Source: JABSQH01 sp039194665 (lineage in GTDB: Bacteria; Actinomycetota; Acidimicrobiia; Acidimicrobiales; Ilumatobacteraceae). From it: 14,777 nucleotides of DNA. The notes below the pieces were generated by a model. The model was given only the letters and a program-made list of their open reading frames with translations, did no database searches and was not told the DNA's origin. Made by a program: the position numbers and the translations under genes. Where the stretch lies: positions 1 through 14,777 of the forward strand of contig JBCCVW010000112.1 of assembly GCA_039194665.1 (NCBI GenBank), in the 5' to 3' direction. Shown here piece after piece: positions 13,910-14,777 of the stretch (positions within the stretch are counted from its first letter, which is position 1; every line of letters begins with the position of its first letter).

Positions 13910-14476
13910 TCAGGCGGGGGCCACGAGCTGTACGTCGAGCTCGAGGTTGACTTTGTCGGAGATCATCACCTTGTCGCCGCCGAGCGGGACGTTGAACTCG
14001 ATACCGAACTCCTTGCGCGACAGCGTGCCGGTGGCCGTGAAGCCGGCGCGGGTCGACTGGTCCATCGGGAACACCGACGTGCCGAAGAACTCCACCTCGA
14101 GCTCAACCGGCTTGGTGACGCCGTTGATGGTGAGGTCGCCGGTCAGGGTGTACTCCTCGCCGCTACCGCTGATCCCGGTCGAGGCAAACGTCATCTGCGG
14201 ATGCGCCTCTGCGTTGAAGAAGTCGGTCGATTGCAGGTGGCCATCGCGGTCGGGGTTGCCGGTCGCCACGATGGCGAGGTCGATGTCGGCGGTGACCGAC
14301 GTCGAGGCGAGGTCGCCACCGACGTTGACCGCAGCCGTCACGCCGTCGAAGCGCCCGCGCACCTTGGAGAGGCCCAGGTGTCGAACGGTGAACCCGACCG
14401 TGGTGTGCGACGGGTCGGCCGTCCAGCTGCCGGCGGCCAGGGGGAGTGTGCTCGTAGGGGAGGAGGTACTTGTCAT
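13910..14476 (-). CDS. YceI-family protein (lipocalin-like isoprenoid-binding fold)
   Basis: The 188-residue protein starts MTSTSSPTSTLPLAAGSW and shows the YceI signature: WTADPSHTTVGFTVRHLGLSKVRGRF, then DLAIVATGNPDRDGHL with STDFFNAEAHPQMTFAST, LTGDLTINGVTKPVELEVEF, and RKEFGIEFNVPL. Members form a lipocalin-like barrel that binds long isoprenoid or lipid-like molecules. No signal peptide is seen, so it is predicted cytosolic, as in many actinobacteria. A TTG at 14485 could add three residues. I prefer the ATG at 14476 because TACATT ends 7 bases before it, giving a leaderless start. A symmetric site overlaps its promoter. Confidence 0.93.
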   Translation of the reverse strand: MTSTSSPTSTLPLAAGSWTADPSHTTVGFTVRHLGLSKVRGRFDGVTAAVNVGGDLASTSVTADIDLAIVATGNPDRDGHLQSTDFFNAEAHPQMTFASTGISGSGEEYTLTGDLTINGVTKPVELEVEFFGTSVFPMDQSTRAGFTATGTLSRKEFGIEFNVPLGGDKVMISDKVNLELDVQLVAPA

Positions 14477-14483
14477 AGCAATC

Positions 14484-14505
14484 AATGTAGCACATATAAT
14501 TGTGC
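14484..14505 (-). promoter_or_regulatory. yceI promoter with inverted-repeat operator
   Basis: TACATT (minus strand, 14489-14484) is a -10 box 7 bases before the yceI ATG. Directly upstream is a perfect inverted repeat GCACA-N6-TGTGC (14490-14505) with an AT-rich centre, placed in the -10/-35 spacer where a MarR- or TetR-type repressor would block transcription. The plus strand shows TATAAT inside it (14495-14500). Confidence 0.5.
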
Positions 14506-14546
14506 ACGCAACTATTTCGGAGAATTCTGCCCGTATCCAGCGCGCA

Positions 14547-14621
14547 GCGCGGCGATTCGACAGGATTTGCGCGGTTCTCCTGTCGAAATCCGGCGCGTGG
14601 CGCGGTGAATCGACAGGATTT
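14547..14621. repeat. Three TCGACAGGA-cored repeats forming alternative hairpins
   Basis: Copies A (14547-14568) and C (14600-14621) are direct repeats matching at 20 of 22 bases. Copy B (about 14578-14590) is inverted. A and B pair as a 10-bp perfect stem (14556-14565 with 14578-14587, 12-base loop). B and C pair as a 9-bp stem (14578-14586 with 14610-14618). The two folds exclude each other. The block follows the stop of the SMP-30-like gene and may be its terminator or a REP-like element. No T-tract is seen. Confidence 0.6.
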
Positions 14622-14625
14622 CGGG

Positions 14626-14777
14626 CTACGGGTGGGCGGTTGGGTGGCGGGGGGTGTCGACGCGGGTGGTCACGATCGAGCCGGTCGCGGTGCCGGCGAC
14701 CTGGTCGGGGTGAGAATCGACGGCCGTCAGCACGAACAGGGTGCGTCCGTCGTCCCCGCCGAGCATGCAGGCATAGG
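14626..14777 (-). CDS. SMP-30/gluconolactonase-like protein, C-terminal fragment (cut by window edge)
   Basis: The last 49 complete residues are visible, starting YACMLGG and ending at TAG 14626-14628. ACMLGGDDGRTLFVLTA followed by GSIVTTRVDTP matches the end of the six-bladed propeller in SMP-30/gluconolactonase/LRE proteins (blade motif GGxDxxTLF, closing strand with Ile and Val before the Asp-x-Pro). Such enzymes hydrolyse sugar lactones or related esters using a bound divalent metal. Most of the gene lies outside the window. It reads toward yceI with 149 bases between them, which include the hairpin repeats. Confidence 0.75.
   Translation of the reverse strand, partial: YACMLGGDDGRTLFVLTAVDSHPDQVAGTATGSIVTTRVDTPRHPTAHP

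Noticed and set aside
1..14777. tRNA, rRNA, CRISPR, transposon or phage genes
   Set aside because: None were seen on either strand by eye. In particular, no tRNA-Sec or SelA/B/D gene is in the window.

Overview
The window reads as chromosomal DNA from a high-GC actinobacterium. I infer the class Acidimicrobiia, close to Ilumatobacter. The inference rests on strong GC preference at third codon positions, several starts lying 6-10 bases after a TAnnnT box (leaderless or nearly so), and a secreted protein (5186-6142) whose 'TPCRLFD-RP' domain I associate with Acidimicrobiia surface proteins. Genes are tightly packed, and no gap exceeds about 255 bases. I see no rRNA, tRNA, CRISPR array, transposase or phage gene.

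Layout. A citrate synthase (6-1088, minus) diverges from a SAM methyltransferase with an N-terminal winged-helix-like region (1343-2455, plus). A large STAND-type ATPase (2452-5106, minus) lies downstream of the secreted surface protein gene on the same strand. The methyltransferase and the secreted protein lie about 5 kb apart on opposite strands, but both carry the same three-half-site operator upstream (1263-1292 and 6177-6206). They are therefore probably controlled by one unseen regulator. Next come an SDR oxidoreductase and a small unknown gene (both minus), diverging from a LysR regulator (7607-8551) with a textbook T-N11-A operator between them. A DsbA-like thioredoxin-fold protein follows LysR after 2 bases, then a histidine phosphatase.

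The region 9982-12332 holds the most interesting material. A small membrane protein and a permuted NlpC/P60-like protein diverge from one symmetric -10 box. Then comes a minus-strand gene for an organomercurial-lyase (MerB)-like protein that conventional ORF calling would end at an in-frame TGA (11081-11083). Read through, the frame continues 67 codons to 10877 and gives a full-length MerB-like protein of 223 residues. The TGA falls where MerB has its catalytic Cys159. Thirteen bases after it is a 6-bp hairpin with a GGUC loop, the same loop as the E. coli fdhF SECIS element at nearly the same distance. I read this as a selenocysteine-containing MerB homologue with C95, D98 and U156 as the catalytic triad. 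It diverges from aroQ (type II dehydroquinase), whose stop overlaps a Dabb-domain gene.

The right end is a minus-strand run: YceI-family protein, VOC/glyoxalase protein and a TauD-type dioxygenase, with the 3' end of an SMP-30/gluconolactonase-like gene entering at the edge. Between SMP-30 and yceI lie three copies of a TCGACAGGA-cored repeat that can form alternative hairpins, and an inverted repeat in the yceI promoter.

The function calls come from motifs recognised by eye. No database search was possible.
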